Positions 1 through 8,803 of a stretch of 38,955 bases of DNA are shown here, piece by piece (the first letter of the stretch is position 1; the number at the start of each line of letters is the position of its first letter). A model generated the notes under the pieces. That model searched no databases. It was given only the letters and a program-made list of their open reading frames with translations, and was not told the origin of the DNA. The translations under genes were made by a program, and so were the position numbers. Location of the stretch: positions 1-38,955 of the forward strand of contig NZ_JACRSY010000030.1 of assembly GCF_014384995.1 (NCBI RefSeq). Reading direction: 5' to 3'. Origin of the DNA: Zhenhengia yiwuensis. Lineage in GTDB: Bacteria; Bacillota; Clostridia; Lachnospirales; Cellulosilyticaceae.

Positions 1-150
1 AGTTCATTAACGGAAGTTACACGTACTTGTATTATTCAACCTAAACTCAAGGTAGGCGATAGGCTTATTGTAAGTGCGGCAGGTGAAGAATACGTTATTT
101 TGGATAAGGTAGGTGATCCGAATGTCACAATCTCTTATACCGCAAAGTGA
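1..150 (+). CDS. Partial phage baseplate/tail protein, DUF2577 (XkdR)-like, C-terminus only
   Basis: Frame 1 is open from the first base to a TGA at 148-150, giving about 49 residues that include KVGDRLIVSAAGEEYVILDK; the 5' end lies outside the window. In PBSX-like tail operons the gene just before the DUF2634 protein (XkdS) is the small DUF2577 protein (XkdR), and a short KVGD...YVILDKV ending fits that family. The assignment therefore rests mainly on gene order. Its last 29 bases overlap the next gene, as expected for translational coupling in a phage operon. Confidence 0.55.
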   Translation, partial: SSLTEVTRTCIIQPKLKVGDRLIVSAAGEEYVILDKVGDPNVTISYTAK

Positions 151-538
151 TCGAAGTTTATTAGAAGTGGATATGAAAAATAATATTATGCCTTCTAAAA
201 CTTTTTATATAGATTTTGAAAGTAAAAAAATAGTAGGCATGATAGAAGGTAAAAAAGCCATAGAGCAAAGTATATTACTGGCATTAAGTACAGGTAGATT
301 TAAGTATTTAATCTTTTCATGGAATTATGGAGAAGAAATCAATCATTTAATCGGTAAGCCTAAAGATTTAGCAAGAGCAGAGCTCCCCAGATTGCTTAAG
401 GAATGTTTGCTGGTAGATGATAGGATATCCTCGATAGAGGATGTTGTTCTAACGGATGTTGAAGAGGGGCTTCACGTAAGCTTTACTGCAGTAACCGTAC
501 ATGGAGATATTCCTATAGAAAGAGAGGTGAAGGTATGA
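122..538 (+). CDS. Phage baseplate protein, DUF2634 (XkdS)-like
   Basis: A 138-residue protein with the DUF2634 pattern: an N-terminal segment TFYIDFESKKIVGMIEGKKAIEQ, then ILLALSTGRFKYLIFSWNYG, and a C-terminal beta-rich part. This family sits in the baseplate hub or wedge of contractile PBSX-like tails and resembles the gp25-type baseplate component. The ATG at 122 is preferred over an in-frame GTG at 113 because AAGGTAGGTG (106-115) is correctly spaced only for the ATG. It overlaps the upstream partial gene by 29 bp and the baseplate J gene by 4 bp (ATGA), so the three are probably translated together. Confidence 0.8.
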   Translation: MSQSLIPQSDRSLLEVDMKNNIMPSKTFYIDFESKKIVGMIEGKKAIEQSILLALSTGRFKYLIFSWNYGEEINHLIGKPKDLARAELPRLLKECLLVDDRISSIEDVVLTDVEEGLHVSFTAVTVHGDIPIEREVKV

Positions 539-1542
539 TCTTTGAAGAATTGATTAAGAGTGCCTTAGAAAAAGTACCGAATGATATGGATAAAAGAGAA
601 GGGAGTCTCATGCATATGGCGTTAGCACCAGCTTGTTTTGAATTAGCTGAAGTCTATATGCAACTTGCGTATATGGCGGATAGAACCTATGTTGATACAA
701 GTACAGGGGAAGATTTAGATAAATGCTGTGCGGATATGGGGATTTATAGAAAACAAGCTACTCAAGCGATAAGAAAAGGTGTTTTTAATACAGAAATCCC
801 GTTAGGCAGTAGATTTGGATTAGAAGATACAACCTACTGTGTAGTAGAAAAAATAAAAGACTTTGAGTATAAGCTGGAATGTGAACAACTTGGTAGAATA
901 GGGAATCTGTACAATGGAAACTTATTACCGATTTCTTATATAAAAGGTCTTATAACAGCAGCACTAAAAGATATCCTTATATCCGGTGAAGATATAGAAT
1001 CAGATAACAGTTTAAGAGAAAGATTCTTTTTAAATGTTCGTATGCCAGCTACCTCCGGAAATGTCCATCATTATAAAATATGGGCCACAGAGGTTGAGGG
1101 TGTGGGGGATGCCAAAATATTCCCCTTATGGAATGGTCCAGGTACAGTGAAGGTGCTTATTACTGATACGGATAAGCTTCCAGCTGATAGAAGTTTAATC
1201 GATAAAGTCGCTTCACATATAGAAGAAGTAAGACCGATAGGTGCAAATGTAACAGTAGTAGCACCAACACCTAAGACTCTAAATATTAATGTAACTCTAG
1301 AAATAGGAGCAGATGTATTATTAGAGGATATTAAACAGAACTTAAAGAGAAAGATACAAGAGTACCTTCAAAGTATTACTTTTAAGAAAAATATTATCTC
1401 GTATGCTATCATAGGAAGCTTAATCTTAGATGTAGATGGCGTTATAGACTACACAGACTTAAAGCTGAATAATACAGCAGCTAACATAAGATTAACAGAA
1501 GAAGAAATACCTACTATAGGAACCTTAGTAGTGGAGGTGTAA
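535..1542 (+). CDS. Baseplate J-like protein (XkdT / gpJ family)
   Basis: A 335-residue protein of the length and architecture of baseplate J (gpJ/gp47) proteins, which form the baseplate wedges joining the tail tube to the fibres. Visible family features are the N-terminal helical part with VPNDMDKREGSLMHMALAP, the region around TYVDTSTGEDLDKCCADMGI, the central PATSGNVHHYKIWATEVEGV, and the GPGTVKVLITD segment followed by the C-terminal VRPIGANVTVVAP beta domain. The ATG overlaps the preceding stop by 4 bp. The next gene starts 1 bp after this stop, which marks a compact late tail operon. Confidence 0.9.
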   Translation: MIFEELIKSALEKVPNDMDKREGSLMHMALAPACFELAEVYMQLAYMADRTYVDTSTGEDLDKCCADMGIYRKQATQAIRKGVFNTEIPLGSRFGLEDTTYCVVEKIKDFEYKLECEQLGRIGNLYNGNLLPISYIKGLITAALKDILISGEDIESDNSLRERFFLNVRMPATSGNVHHYKIWATEVEGVGDAKIFPLWNGPGTVKVLITDTDKLPADRSLIDKVASHIEEVRPIGANVTVVAPTPKTLNINVTLEIGADVLLEDIKQNLKRKIQEYLQSITFKKNIISYAIIGSLILDVDGVIDYTDLKLNNTAANIRLTEEEIPTIGTLVVEV

Positions 1543-1543
1543 G

Positions 1544-3811
1544 GTGGGACTTAAGCAGATTTACAATTTTATAGCCAGATTAAACAAAAGGGATAACCCT
1601 TATACGATTGTGGATGAACAAGTGCTATTAACAGATGGCAAATGGGAAGGTTTTTTAGAGCATGACCAAGTTATAGAGAAAACCATAGAAATTTACACCT
1701 TACCTAATAAAGAGGGTGAGCGTGTATTCGCCTATACTTTAGATAAAAAAGAAGAGGTTTGGAAGACCTATCTTAAAGTCTTTAGTCAATCTGAGGCTTT
1801 ATACATTACTTATGAGACTTATGGAGACACGGTAGAAGCTGAAGATATTAATCAATTACAAGGTGCAGCTTACTACTTAGAAAATTTCATAGAAAATGTG
1901 AAGAATAAACTCCATAGTCATGATGAAGATAAAGTAAGGCATATTACAGGTAATGAAAGAGAAAGCTGGAACAGTAGGGCATTTCAAAAGGATTTAGAGG
2001 TCACCAATCAAAATCTACAAATGACAAACGAAAATCTAGAAGCTACTAATCAGAATTTAGGCTTAACACAGCAAGAGCTACTGAGTCATAAAAATGCAAA
2101 GGATAATCCTCATGCTGTGACTAAACATCAGGTGGGACTAGGAAATGTAGAAGATATACAACAAGCTTCTAAAGCGGAGTTTATTTTACATAAGGAAGAT
2201 TTAAGCAATCCACATCAGGTTACTAAGGCTCAAGTTGGTTTAGGAAATCTGGATAATATCCAACAAGCCTCTAAGGTTGAGTTTAATACTCATACTACGG
2301 ATAACATTAAACATATTACTTCATCGGAACGTAACAACTGGAATGATAAATATACAAAAGCTGAAGTTGATAATAAACTTGCAAGTTTAGAAACTAAAAT
2401 TGATTGGAAAGAGTCGGTGGCAACTTTTGAGGATATAGCAAGCACTTATCCTAATCCAGTTGATGGCTGGACTGTAAATGTAAAAGATACAGATTACACT
2501 TACAGATATAATGGGACAGAATGGGTTGTAATAAGTGCCAATGCCATTCCCAAAGCAACGACTTCGGTAGATGGTTTATTAAGTAAAGAAGATAAAGTAA
2601 AACTTGATGATGTTAACAGTAAAAAGCACACGCATGGTAATAAATCAGTAATTGATGCCATAACAAGTGCTTTAGTGACAAACTGGAACAGCGCATTTAG
2701 TCATATTTCAGATGTTATCAAGCACATTACTGTGGATGAACGGACACTTTGGAATACAGTGTCTAATAAGGTTGATAAGGTAACAGGCAAACAACTGTCA
2801 ACAAACGATTATACAACAGCCGAAAAAAATAAGTTATCGGGTATAGAGGCTAATGCTAACCGATATGTACATCCTAATGATGCAGGAACAAGACACGTTA
2901 CTGATGCAGAAAAAACTATATGGAATGGAAAGGCCAATGCTTCACACGGGAATCATGTTCCTGCTACACAAAGTGCTAACAATAAGAAATTTCTAAGATG
3001 TGATAATACTTGGCAAGATGTAACACCAGGTAATATTGGGGCGGCCCCAGCATCACATCATCATGATGAGAGATACTATACAGAGACAGAAGCTAATGCT
3101 AAATTTGTCTCCAAAGAGGATTTAGGGGCTGCTGGATATGGTGATATGACTAAAGCAATCTATGATACTAATAACAGTGGTATTGTAGATAAGGCTGAAT
3201 CCGTTGCATGGGATGGCATTACTGGGAAGCCACCAACATTTCCGCCAAGTGCTCATACACATACAAAATCTCAAATTTCAGATTTCCCAACTTCACTACC
3301 CGCTAATGGAGGGAATGCTGACACTGTAGATGGTTTACATGCTTCTAGTTTTACAAGAGTACATTCGGGTTCAGTCAACTTTGGTGGGAATAATAAGGAA
3401 ATTACAACAGCAGAATTTAAGACCTTACTTACCACTATGGGAGCTTTTAAACAACCACATTGGATTGCTAGAGGAAGCTGGAGTTATGCAACAAACCAGA
3501 TTATAACTGATTCAGGTTTCGGGAAAATACACTTAGCCGGTTGTGTGGTTGAAGTGATTGGGACATCTTCAGCTTATACAATTAGAATAAGCACCCCCAC
3601 AACAGCAAGTGGAGGAAGTTCTTCAACTCTTAATTGTGAATTTATGTATGTTGATAATGGAACTTCATACTCGCCTAGATGGAGCAAGATTTGGACGAGT
3701 AATAATGATGGGGGAGGTTCGGGAATGGATGCAGATACAGTAGATGGAAAACATGCAAGTGATTTTTTACCTAAAAAAGGACTTACGTGGAATGATTTAA
3801 AGGGGGTGTAA
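1544..3811 (+). CDS. Long phage tail fibre with repeat modules
   Basis: 755 residues, read from a GTG start; GGAGG at 1533-1537 is 6 bp upstream and no closer ATG exists. The N-terminal ~120 residues probably attach to the baseplate. A Gln/Asn-rich coiled segment (about 150-180) follows, then two copies of a unit beginning NPHAVTKHQVGLGN and NPHQVTKAQVGLGN (about 188-245). A motif of the form HIT..ER..WN or HVT..EK..WN recurs four times along the protein (bases about 1936, 2310, 2721, 2893). The C-terminal third carries WDGITGKPPTFPPS, two ADTVDGxHAS units and a pyocin-knob-like beta domain, which is likely to bind receptor. The modular repeats are typical of trimeric fibres that evolve by domain swapping. 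Confidence 0.85.
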   Translation: MGLKQIYNFIARLNKRDNPYTIVDEQVLLTDGKWEGFLEHDQVIEKTIEIYTLPNKEGERVFAYTLDKKEEVWKTYLKVFSQSEALYITYETYGDTVEAEDINQLQGAAYYLENFIENVKNKLHSHDEDKVRHITGNERESWNSRAFQKDLEVTNQNLQMTNENLEATNQNLGLTQQELLSHKNAKDNPHAVTKHQVGLGNVEDIQQASKAEFILHKEDLSNPHQVTKAQVGLGNLDNIQQASKVEFNTHTTDNIKHITSSERNNWNDKYTKAEVDNKLASLETKIDWKESVATFEDIASTYPNPVDGWTVNVKDTDYTYRYNGTEWVVISANAIPKATTSVDGLLSKEDKVKLDDVNSKKHTHGNKSVIDAITSALVTNWNSAFSHISDVIKHITVDERTLWNTVSNKVDKVTGKQLSTNDYTTAEKNKLSGIEANANRYVHPNDAGTRHVTDAEKTIWNGKANASHGNHVPATQSANNKKFLRCDNTWQDVTPGNIGAAPASHHHDERYYTETEANAKFVSKEDLGAAGYGDMTKAIYDTNNSGIVDKAESVAWDGITGKPPTFPPSAHTHTKSQISDFPTSLPANGGNADTVDGLHASSFTRVHSGSVNFGGNNKEITTAEFKTLLTTMGAFKQPHWIARGSWSYATNQIITDSGFGKIHLAGCVVEVIGTSSAYTIRISTPTTASGGSSSTLNCEFMYVDNGTSYSPRWSKIWTSNNDGGGSGMDADTVDGKHASDFLPKKGLTWNDLKGV

Positions 3812-3814
3812 TCA

Positions 3815-4420
3815 ATGAGTTATAGCAAAAACTTATATGCAGAAGCCTCCTATGGATCATCTCAAGAAAGTATGCGTGATGAAATCATAGAAGTGGACTT
3901 AATGAAATATTTACCGACCTATTGGCATGAGATAGAGCAAATGAAAGTCCTTCAAGAGATTTTAGGGAAGAACTTAGCTGAAGTTATAGCCTTTAAACAA
4001 GATTTATTTAACCAGATGTTTATTGAGACAGCCACTTGGGGGCTATCAAGATGGGAAAAAATATTTGATTTGCCCATTGAAATAGAAAAGAACTATTCGT
4101 TCAGAAGAGAACGTATTAAGGCTAAGATTAGGGGGTCTGGGACAACAACGAAACAACTCATTATAAACATAGCCAGTGCCTTTTCAAATGGAGAGGTAGA
4201 AGTAATAGAATACCCTAATGAGTATAGGTTTGTAGTCAAGTTCGTAGGCGTAAAGGGAGTTCCTGCTAATATGAAGGATTTAACAAGCTCCATAGAAGAG
4301 GTTAAACCTGCACACCTAGCATTTACTTTTGAATATACCTATAACTACTGGAACAATTTAAAAGCCTATACGTGGTCAGCTTTATCCATACATACATGGG
4401 ATAAGGTAAAGGTCATATAG
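3815..4420 (+). CDS. Phage tail protein, DUF2313 (YmfQ/XkdU)-like
   Basis: 201 residues. The N-terminus LMKYLPTYWHEIEQMKVLQEIL and the central FIETATWGLSRWEKIFDLPIE...RRERIKAKIRGSGTTT block are characteristic of the DUF2313 tail family, which follows baseplate J in PBSX/Mu-like contractile tails and caps the baseplate periphery near the fibre. The start ATG has AAAGGGGG upstream. It lies between the two fibre genes; in PBSX the equivalent gene xkdU comes directly after xkdT, so a fibre gene appears to have been inserted or duplicated before it here. Confidence 0.85.
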   Translation: MSYSKNLYAEASYGSSQESMRDEIIEVDLMKYLPTYWHEIEQMKVLQEILGKNLAEVIAFKQDLFNQMFIETATWGLSRWEKIFDLPIEIEKNYSFRRERIKAKIRGSGTTTKQLIINIASAFSNGEVEVIEYPNEYRFVVKFVGVKGVPANMKDLTSSIEEVKPAHLAFTFEYTYNYWNNLKAYTWSALSIHTWDKVKVI

Positions 4421-4434
4421 AAAGGAGTAATAGA

Positions 4435-5625
4435 ATGAAAAATACTACCAATTATGGATTAAAGAAACCGGATGGTACAGATGCAGTTGATATTGCTATT
4501 ATCAATCAGAATATGGATACCATAGATACGAGGATGAAAAGTAATGCTACTCAAATAAGTGACTTAAAGGAACAAGTAGATGGTTTAGATGTATCTTGGG
4601 ATGGTATTACTGGTAAGCCTACGACATTTCCACCTAGTACACATTCACATGCATATGCAGATATCGCAGGAAAGCCTAGCACATTCCCACCTAGTCCACA
4701 CAATCACTCAATGGATGATGTGTCCTACGGTAACTCATTATGGGCTAGTGTTGACTTAAATACATACACTCAAACAGGTGCATGGTATATTAGTTCGGAT
4801 GCTGGACATACAAATGCACCATCTGGACTTAAATACTTCACTTTAGTTGTAGAGAAATATGGAAAGAGTGACGGTAGTTATATTAGACAAACTGTACAAG
4901 ATGCAGTTAATCATACACAATATACCCGAACTTGGAGAGGTGCGAATAATGGATGGGGTACATGGAAAACAGTAGATGCTGACACTTTAGATGGTAAGCA
5001 TGCTATTGATTTTCCTCTAAAATCACAAGGTATTGGTGCAAATGCTCCCTTATGGAGTGGGTATAATTTAGACAGTTTACCTGTAGGTACATATACAACG
5101 GTTGCGAGTGGTGTTCCCGAAGCTGGTATTTATCATATAGTGACTTGTCAACTAAATAATATTGGAGATTGTGGTTGGCAGATGGCGGTATCACAGAATA
5201 CAACAAGTAAGAAAGTATATATGAGAGTAAAGGCAGGTAACGTTTGGAGTGATTGGAAAAGTTTAGGTGAAGGAGGTGGTGATGTGGCAGGTAAAACTTA
5301 TGTTAAAGCGACTAAAACAGTAGAAAATACTGGTAATCCTAATAGTAATTTAGAGGTGATTAACTACTCAAATTCCAAAGGTGGCGTTTGTAAGATTGCA
5401 CAATTTGGTAGTGCTAAAATGCAAATTATAGTGGATGGCGCTATGGTACTAGATGGTACAGGTACAAATTCATATTATTCAAGTCATAATTTTCTTATGG
5501 GTAGTCTGAGCGATGGTTATGGTGAATTACCTACTTATCCTTTTAAAAACAATGTTAAGGTAGTGGATAGGTCATCAAATTCAGGAACACGCGTCTATAC
5601 AGCACATTTCTATGTAAATAGCTAA
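4435..5625 (+). CDS. Second phage tail fibre / receptor-binding protein
   Basis: 396 residues, with AAAGGAG upstream of the ATG. The N-terminal NYGLKKPDGTDAVDIAIINQNMDTID is a common attachment segment of Firmicute phage tail fibres. Residues about 55-85 hold two copies of a GKPxTFPPSxHxH motif, also found in the upstream long fibre. A pyocin-knob-like segment ends in ADTLDGKHAIDF, matching ADTVDGKHASDF at the end of the long fibre, and a second knob-like segment reaches VWSDWKSLGEGGG. The last ~110 residues resemble nothing in the other fibre and are likely the variable receptor-binding tip. The shared modules suggest duplication followed by tip exchange. Confidence 0.75.
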   Translation: MKNTTNYGLKKPDGTDAVDIAIINQNMDTIDTRMKSNATQISDLKEQVDGLDVSWDGITGKPTTFPPSTHSHAYADIAGKPSTFPPSPHNHSMDDVSYGNSLWASVDLNTYTQTGAWYISSDAGHTNAPSGLKYFTLVVEKYGKSDGSYIRQTVQDAVNHTQYTRTWRGANNGWGTWKTVDADTLDGKHAIDFPLKSQGIGANAPLWSGYNLDSLPVGTYTTVASGVPEAGIYHIVTCQLNNIGDCGWQMAVSQNTTSKKVYMRVKAGNVWSDWKSLGEGGGDVAGKTYVKATKTVENTGNPNSNLEVINYSNSKGGVCKIAQFGSAKMQIIVDGAMVLDGTGTNSYYSSHNFLMGSLSDGYGELPTYPFKNNVKVVDRSSNSGTRVYTAHFYVNS

Positions 5626-5636
5626 GGAGGAAGAAG

Positions 5637-6023
5637 ATGAGCATGAAATATTTCATAACGCTTGATGAAGCATTTCATATTGGAATGTTATTAGAGAGTC
5701 CCTATGAACCAGAGGGCGATTATATAGAAGTATCCTATGAGGAATATATTCAAGCAAGGCAGTATGCGAAATTTAATCCAGAAACAAGGGTGTTTACAGA
5801 AACGCTTAAGCTTGAACCGATAGTCAGTCCTCATGAAAAAATGACAGAAGGTATTAAAAACTCAGTTGACACAACAAGTGACGATTTACTGACTACTATG
5901 GAACTCCATATGGATACAAATGCGAAAGTAGATACAACACAATCTGATGCATTAACAATCATGGAGTATCAAACGATACTCGATGAAAAATTAAATAAGA
6001 TTATTGCCCATTTAGGGTTATAA
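5637..6023 (+). CDS. Small phage tail-region protein, unknown function (XkdW position)
   Basis: 128 residues with a near-ideal AAGGAGGAAG ribosome binding site. The N-terminal half (FITLDEAFHIGMLLESPYEPEGDYIEVSYEEY) is compact and acidic. The C-terminal half is a predicted helix with two similar Asp/Thr-rich segments (VDTTSDDLLTTMELHMDTNA and VDTTQSDALTIMEYQTILDE), perhaps a coiled coil. Its place straight after the fibre matches the small XkdW-type proteins of PBSX tails. A fibre chaperone or accessory role is possible but not shown by sequence. Confidence 0.65.
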   Translation: MSMKYFITLDEAFHIGMLLESPYEPEGDYIEVSYEEYIQARQYAKFNPETRVFTETLKLEPIVSPHEKMTEGIKNSVDTTSDDLLTTMELHMDTNAKVDTTQSDALTIMEYQTILDEKLNKIIAHLGL

Positions 6024-6047
6024 AATAAATTTAAAGGAGGTATCATA

Positions 6048-6251
6048 ATGATTGATACAACACAATACCCAGTACAAGTAAGAGCAAATGCAAGATTAGT
6101 GGATGCAGGTAGAAAGAAAGTCGAGCAATGTCCAGTAGCACAACAAACAGAAATCTGCGTGGTCCTTATTGCTGACCATGATTGGAAGTTGGAACAGATT
6201 CCTCAGCAATTTGTAGAAGAAGTAAAAAAAGAACTTGGTATAGTAGAATAA
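6048..6251 (+). CDS. Hypothetical 67-residue phage protein
   Basis: A short ORF with an excellent AAAGGAGG site 8 bp before the ATG and the same coding style as its neighbours. The sequence (YPVQVRANARLVDAGRKKVEQCP, then TEICVVLIADHDW) does not match a family I can name with confidence. It is the last gene before a terminator and so closes the tail operon, in the place where PBSX carries the tiny xkdX gene. It has no signal peptide or membrane segment. Confidence 0.6.
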   Translation: MIDTTQYPVQVRANARLVDAGRKKVEQCPVAQQTEICVVLIADHDWKLEQIPQQFVEEVKKELGIVE

Positions 6252-6287
6252 AAGAATGATTTGTTAAATGAATAGAGGCATAGAAGA

Positions 6288-6311
6288 ACAGCTTAATAAG
6301 CTGTATTTTTT
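6288..6311 (+). terminator. Terminator closing the tail operon
   Basis: ACAGCTT and AAGCTGT (6288-6294 and 6298-6304) form a 7-bp stem with a 3-nt loop, followed by a T-run at 6306-6311. It separates the baseplate/fibre genes from the peptidase gene. Confidence 0.7.
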
Positions 6312-6340
6312 ATGCTTTTTTATAGAAAGGGTGGTATGAA

Positions 6341-7501
6341 ATGTCTTTACCAAAACAATATCTTAATAAAGCAAGTGGAATAGAGCATCAACGAGGGAGT
6401 AACTGGTGTACTAACCATGCAGTAAGTAGTTTATTGGAAGCACAATTTGCTAGGGTTTATGGAAACATTACACCTCTTAGTAACAGTTGGGCTATGATGT
6501 TATCTAAGAAGGTAGATGGCAGACCAGATGCAACAGGAACACCTCTAGAAAAACTTATGGATCAAGTCTGTCAATATGGTATGTGCACGGAAGCTTTATA
6601 TCCTACATGGGAGGATAAGGATTACAATGATAACAAGTTCTTACCTACTACGGATGCTATGTATGAAGAAGCTAAAAAGTATAAACCAAAGAAGCGCATA
6701 GACATTAAAACGACAGATATTGAAAGTATAAAGCATCATATTGTAGAGCATGGTGGGTGCGTTTCAATTGTTAAGTTATACAAAGAGCATACATTCCCTA
6801 TACAAGGATGTGTAGTTAAGCCAGCTAAAGGTAGCGAACCTAATGGCTTACATGCTATTTGGATATGTGGTTACATAGAAGATATGCCTAAAACGATAAA
6901 TGGAGTGACTTATAAAAACTGGTTTGTTATGCAAGAGTCTTATGGTACTACAAGAGGCTACAAAGGCTATTTATTTGTTCCATATGAGGCGTTTATAGAA
7001 AAATGGACAGGCCTTTATAGTGTAGATACTTATATTAAGAGCGTACATGCTTTTGAATTAGATTCAAATCTTATCAAGTATCCTTATTTCCACAATAAGA
7101 ATCAGGTGGACTTCCCATGCACTACGATTGAATTAAAGGTAGGTTCTAAAAATGTACAAGTTAATAAGGTAGAGCAGGTTATGGATTATCCTGCAACGGT
7201 AGAACAAGGAACAACTTTAGTGCCTTTTAGATTCTTATGTGAGACACTTGGATATACGGTACGCTATTCAAGTTTAGATAAAGTTATTACAGCCTATAGC
7301 AAGATGCATAATCAACTTATTGCGATGCAGGTCGACAGTAATGTTATTAAATCAGAGCAAGGTGGCAAAGTTAGTTATGCAAAAACATCTGTACCTGTAA
7401 AAGTGGTAAGTGGTTATACGCTTATTCCACTTAGGGCATTTGCAGAGCTTACAGGTGCAAAAGTAGATTACGCTAATAAACGGATAACAGTTAGAGGGTA
7501 A
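6341..7501 (+). CDS. Papain-like (C1) peptidase with C-terminal copper-amine-oxidase-N-like stalk domain
   Basis: 386 residues. The N-terminal ~230 form a C1-type cysteine peptidase: Q17-R-G-S-N-W-C23 is the oxyanion Gln and nucleophile Cys, and LHAIWICGY supplies His171. The place of the usual NSWG Asn reads MQESYG (Q198-E199), so the third catalytic residue is not the canonical Asn. The C-terminal ~130 residues (TTLVPFRFLCETLGY, then YTLIPLRAFAELTGAKV) are a 'copper amine oxidase N-terminal' stalk domain, often surface- or wall-associated in Clostridia. No signal peptide is present, as expected for a phage particle or lysis protein. It has its own flanking terminators, between tail and lysis genes. 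It may process a cell-surface protein during infection or release; a direct peptidoglycan role is less likely. Confidence 0.75.
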   Translation: MSLPKQYLNKASGIEHQRGSNWCTNHAVSSLLEAQFARVYGNITPLSNSWAMMLSKKVDGRPDATGTPLEKLMDQVCQYGMCTEALYPTWEDKDYNDNKFLPTTDAMYEEAKKYKPKKRIDIKTTDIESIKHHIVEHGGCVSIVKLYKEHTFPIQGCVVKPAKGSEPNGLHAIWICGYIEDMPKTINGVTYKNWFVMQESYGTTRGYKGYLFVPYEAFIEKWTGLYSVDTYIKSVHAFELDSNLIKYPYFHNKNQVDFPCTTIELKVGSKNVQVNKVEQVMDYPATVEQGTTLVPFRFLCETLGYTVRYSSLDKVITAYSKMHNQLIAMQVDSNVIKSEQGGKVSYAKTSVPVKVVSGYTLIPLRAFAELTGAKVDYANKRITVRG

Positions 7502-7518
7502 ATAAGAAATGACTAATG

Positions 7519-7542
7519 CACTAGAAATAGTGTTATTTTTTT
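7519..7542 (+). terminator. Terminator after the C1 peptidase gene
   Basis: CACTA-GAAA-TAGTG (7519-7532), a short stem with a stable GAAA tetraloop, followed by TTA and a T-run (7536-7542). It lies just before the lysis module. Confidence 0.7.
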
Positions 7543-7575
7543 ATGAGTTTTATAAAGTCTAAGGAGGGTTTATAA

Positions 7576-8070
7576 ATGGAAAATTTAAAAACAGGCTTAG
7601 TAGGGACATTGGCCGTAATAAATGTATTTTTAGCTGGATATTTTGGGGTGTTTACACCCCTTTTATATATAACTATTTTTCTTATGGTGATGGATCTTAT
7701 AACAAGGGTATATGCTGCAAGTGTAAGGGAAGATGAGAAGGTAGAAAGTAAAAAGGTGTTACAAGGGATATATCGCAAGCTGGGGATGTGCTTTTTAATT
7801 GTGCTATCTCTCGTACTCGATTTCGGATTATTACAACTGGTAGAGACATTAGGTATTACAATTGCAACTAAGGTTATCTTTACAGCACTAACACTTGCAT
7901 GGATTTTTGTTAGGGAACTTATATCTAACTTAGAAAATTTACAGCGTGCAGGAATAGAGTTGCCTAAGTTTATTGTTAAAGCATTAGATATAGCTAAGGA
8001 TAAGGTTGACCAGATGGGAGACACCATTACAGGAGGTGCAGAAGATGGTAATAAAGAAAAAACTTATTAA
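7576..8070 (+). CDS. Phage holin (TcdE/toxin-secretion holin type)
   Basis: 164 residues with AAGGAGG upstream. Hydrophobic helices lie at about residues 8-26, 28-46, 70-90 and 95-113. The segment FLMVMDLITRVYAA, the charged loop with SKKVLQGIYRKLG, and ISNLENLQRAGIELP match the phage_holin_4/5 family, which includes the C. difficile toxin-secretion holin TcdE. It would form membrane pores that release the endolysin. The C-terminus overlaps the amidase start by 26 bp, the usual coupled holin-endolysin cassette. A long open frame on the opposite strand is a shadow of this gene. Confidence 0.88.
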   Translation: MENLKTGLVGTLAVINVFLAGYFGVFTPLLYITIFLMVMDLITRVYAASVREDEKVESKKVLQGIYRKLGMCFLIVLSLVLDFGLLQLVETLGITIATKVIFTALTLAWIFVRELISNLENLQRAGIELPKFIVKALDIAKDKVDQMGDTITGGAEDGNKEKTY

Positions 8071-8803
8071 ATACAATCATAGTGGTATCAATAAACCAGT
8101 CTATATCGTAATACATGAAACAGATAATACGGATATTGGCGCAGATGCAGAACGTCATTATAAGTATTTTAATGGTGGAGATAGAGGGGCTAGTGCACAC
8201 TATGTAGTAGACGATAAACAAGTTATACAATTAGTAGAGCATAGTGTACAGTCTTGGCATAACGGCAAGAAGTATGTTTCTAATCCATCAGTACCACAGT
8301 GCAATAACAGCAATAGTATTGGAATAGAAATATGTGTCAATCAAGATGGAGATTACAGTAAAGCTGTAGCCAATGCTGTAGAATTGACTAGAAAGCTTAT
8401 GAAAGAGTTCAATATTCCAGTAGATAGGGTTATTAGGCACTATGATAGCTGTGGCAAACAATGCCCTGCAAAGATGCTTAGAGAGCCTAAACTATGGACA
8501 TATTTTAAGAAAGCTATCCAAGGGGTACAAAAGGATGAAGAATACGAAAAAGCAGTGCAGAACTTAGTGCTAGAAGGTATTATCGGTAGTCCTGCAGCAT
8601 GGACAAGTATTAACCTTAAGAATGTACCAGCACTTATTAGTAAGATAGGTATTAGGTTATTTGATGTAATTACTTATGATATGGCAGTAGCTAAGATGGT
8701 AGAGGCTAAGATTATAAATAGTCCTGGTGTATGGCAGGATAAGAAGTACATAGAACAGAATGTAAGAGATTTAATAGTTAAGGTTAGTGGTTATTTAGGC
8801 TAG
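8045..8803 (+). CDS. N-acetylmuramoyl-L-alanine amidase endolysin (Amidase_2)
   Basis: 252 residues from the ATG at 8045, chosen because AGGAGG at 8031-8036 is ideally spaced; an ATG at 8006 would lie deeper inside the holin gene. The Amidase_2 (T7-lysozyme-like) fold is indicated by the zinc ligands His24 (YIVIHETD), His132 and Cys140 (RHYDSCGKQCPAK); the 8-residue His-Cys spacing equals that of T7 lysozyme. The C-terminal ~90 residues contain two related units (VLEGIIGSPAAW and VEAKIINSPGVW), probably a wall-binding domain. It cleaves the amide bond between muramic acid and the stem peptide to lyse the host. Confidence 0.92.
   Translation: MVIKKKLIKYNHSGINKPVYIVIHETDNTDIGADAERHYKYFNGGDRGASAHYVVDDKQVIQLVEHSVQSWHNGKKYVSNPSVPQCNNSNSIGIEICVNQDGDYSKAVANAVELTRKLMKEFNIPVDRVIRHYDSCGKQCPAKMLREPKLWTYFKKAIQGVQKDEEYEKAVQNLVLEGIIGSPAAWTSINLKNVPALISKIGIRLFDVITYDMAVAKMVEAKIINSPGVWQDKKYIEQNVRDLIVKVSGYLG

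Noticed and set aside
7533..8027. 164-codon open frame on the minus strand
   Set aside because: It lies exactly antisense to the holin, has no ribosome binding site and has no family features; it is a shadow frame.
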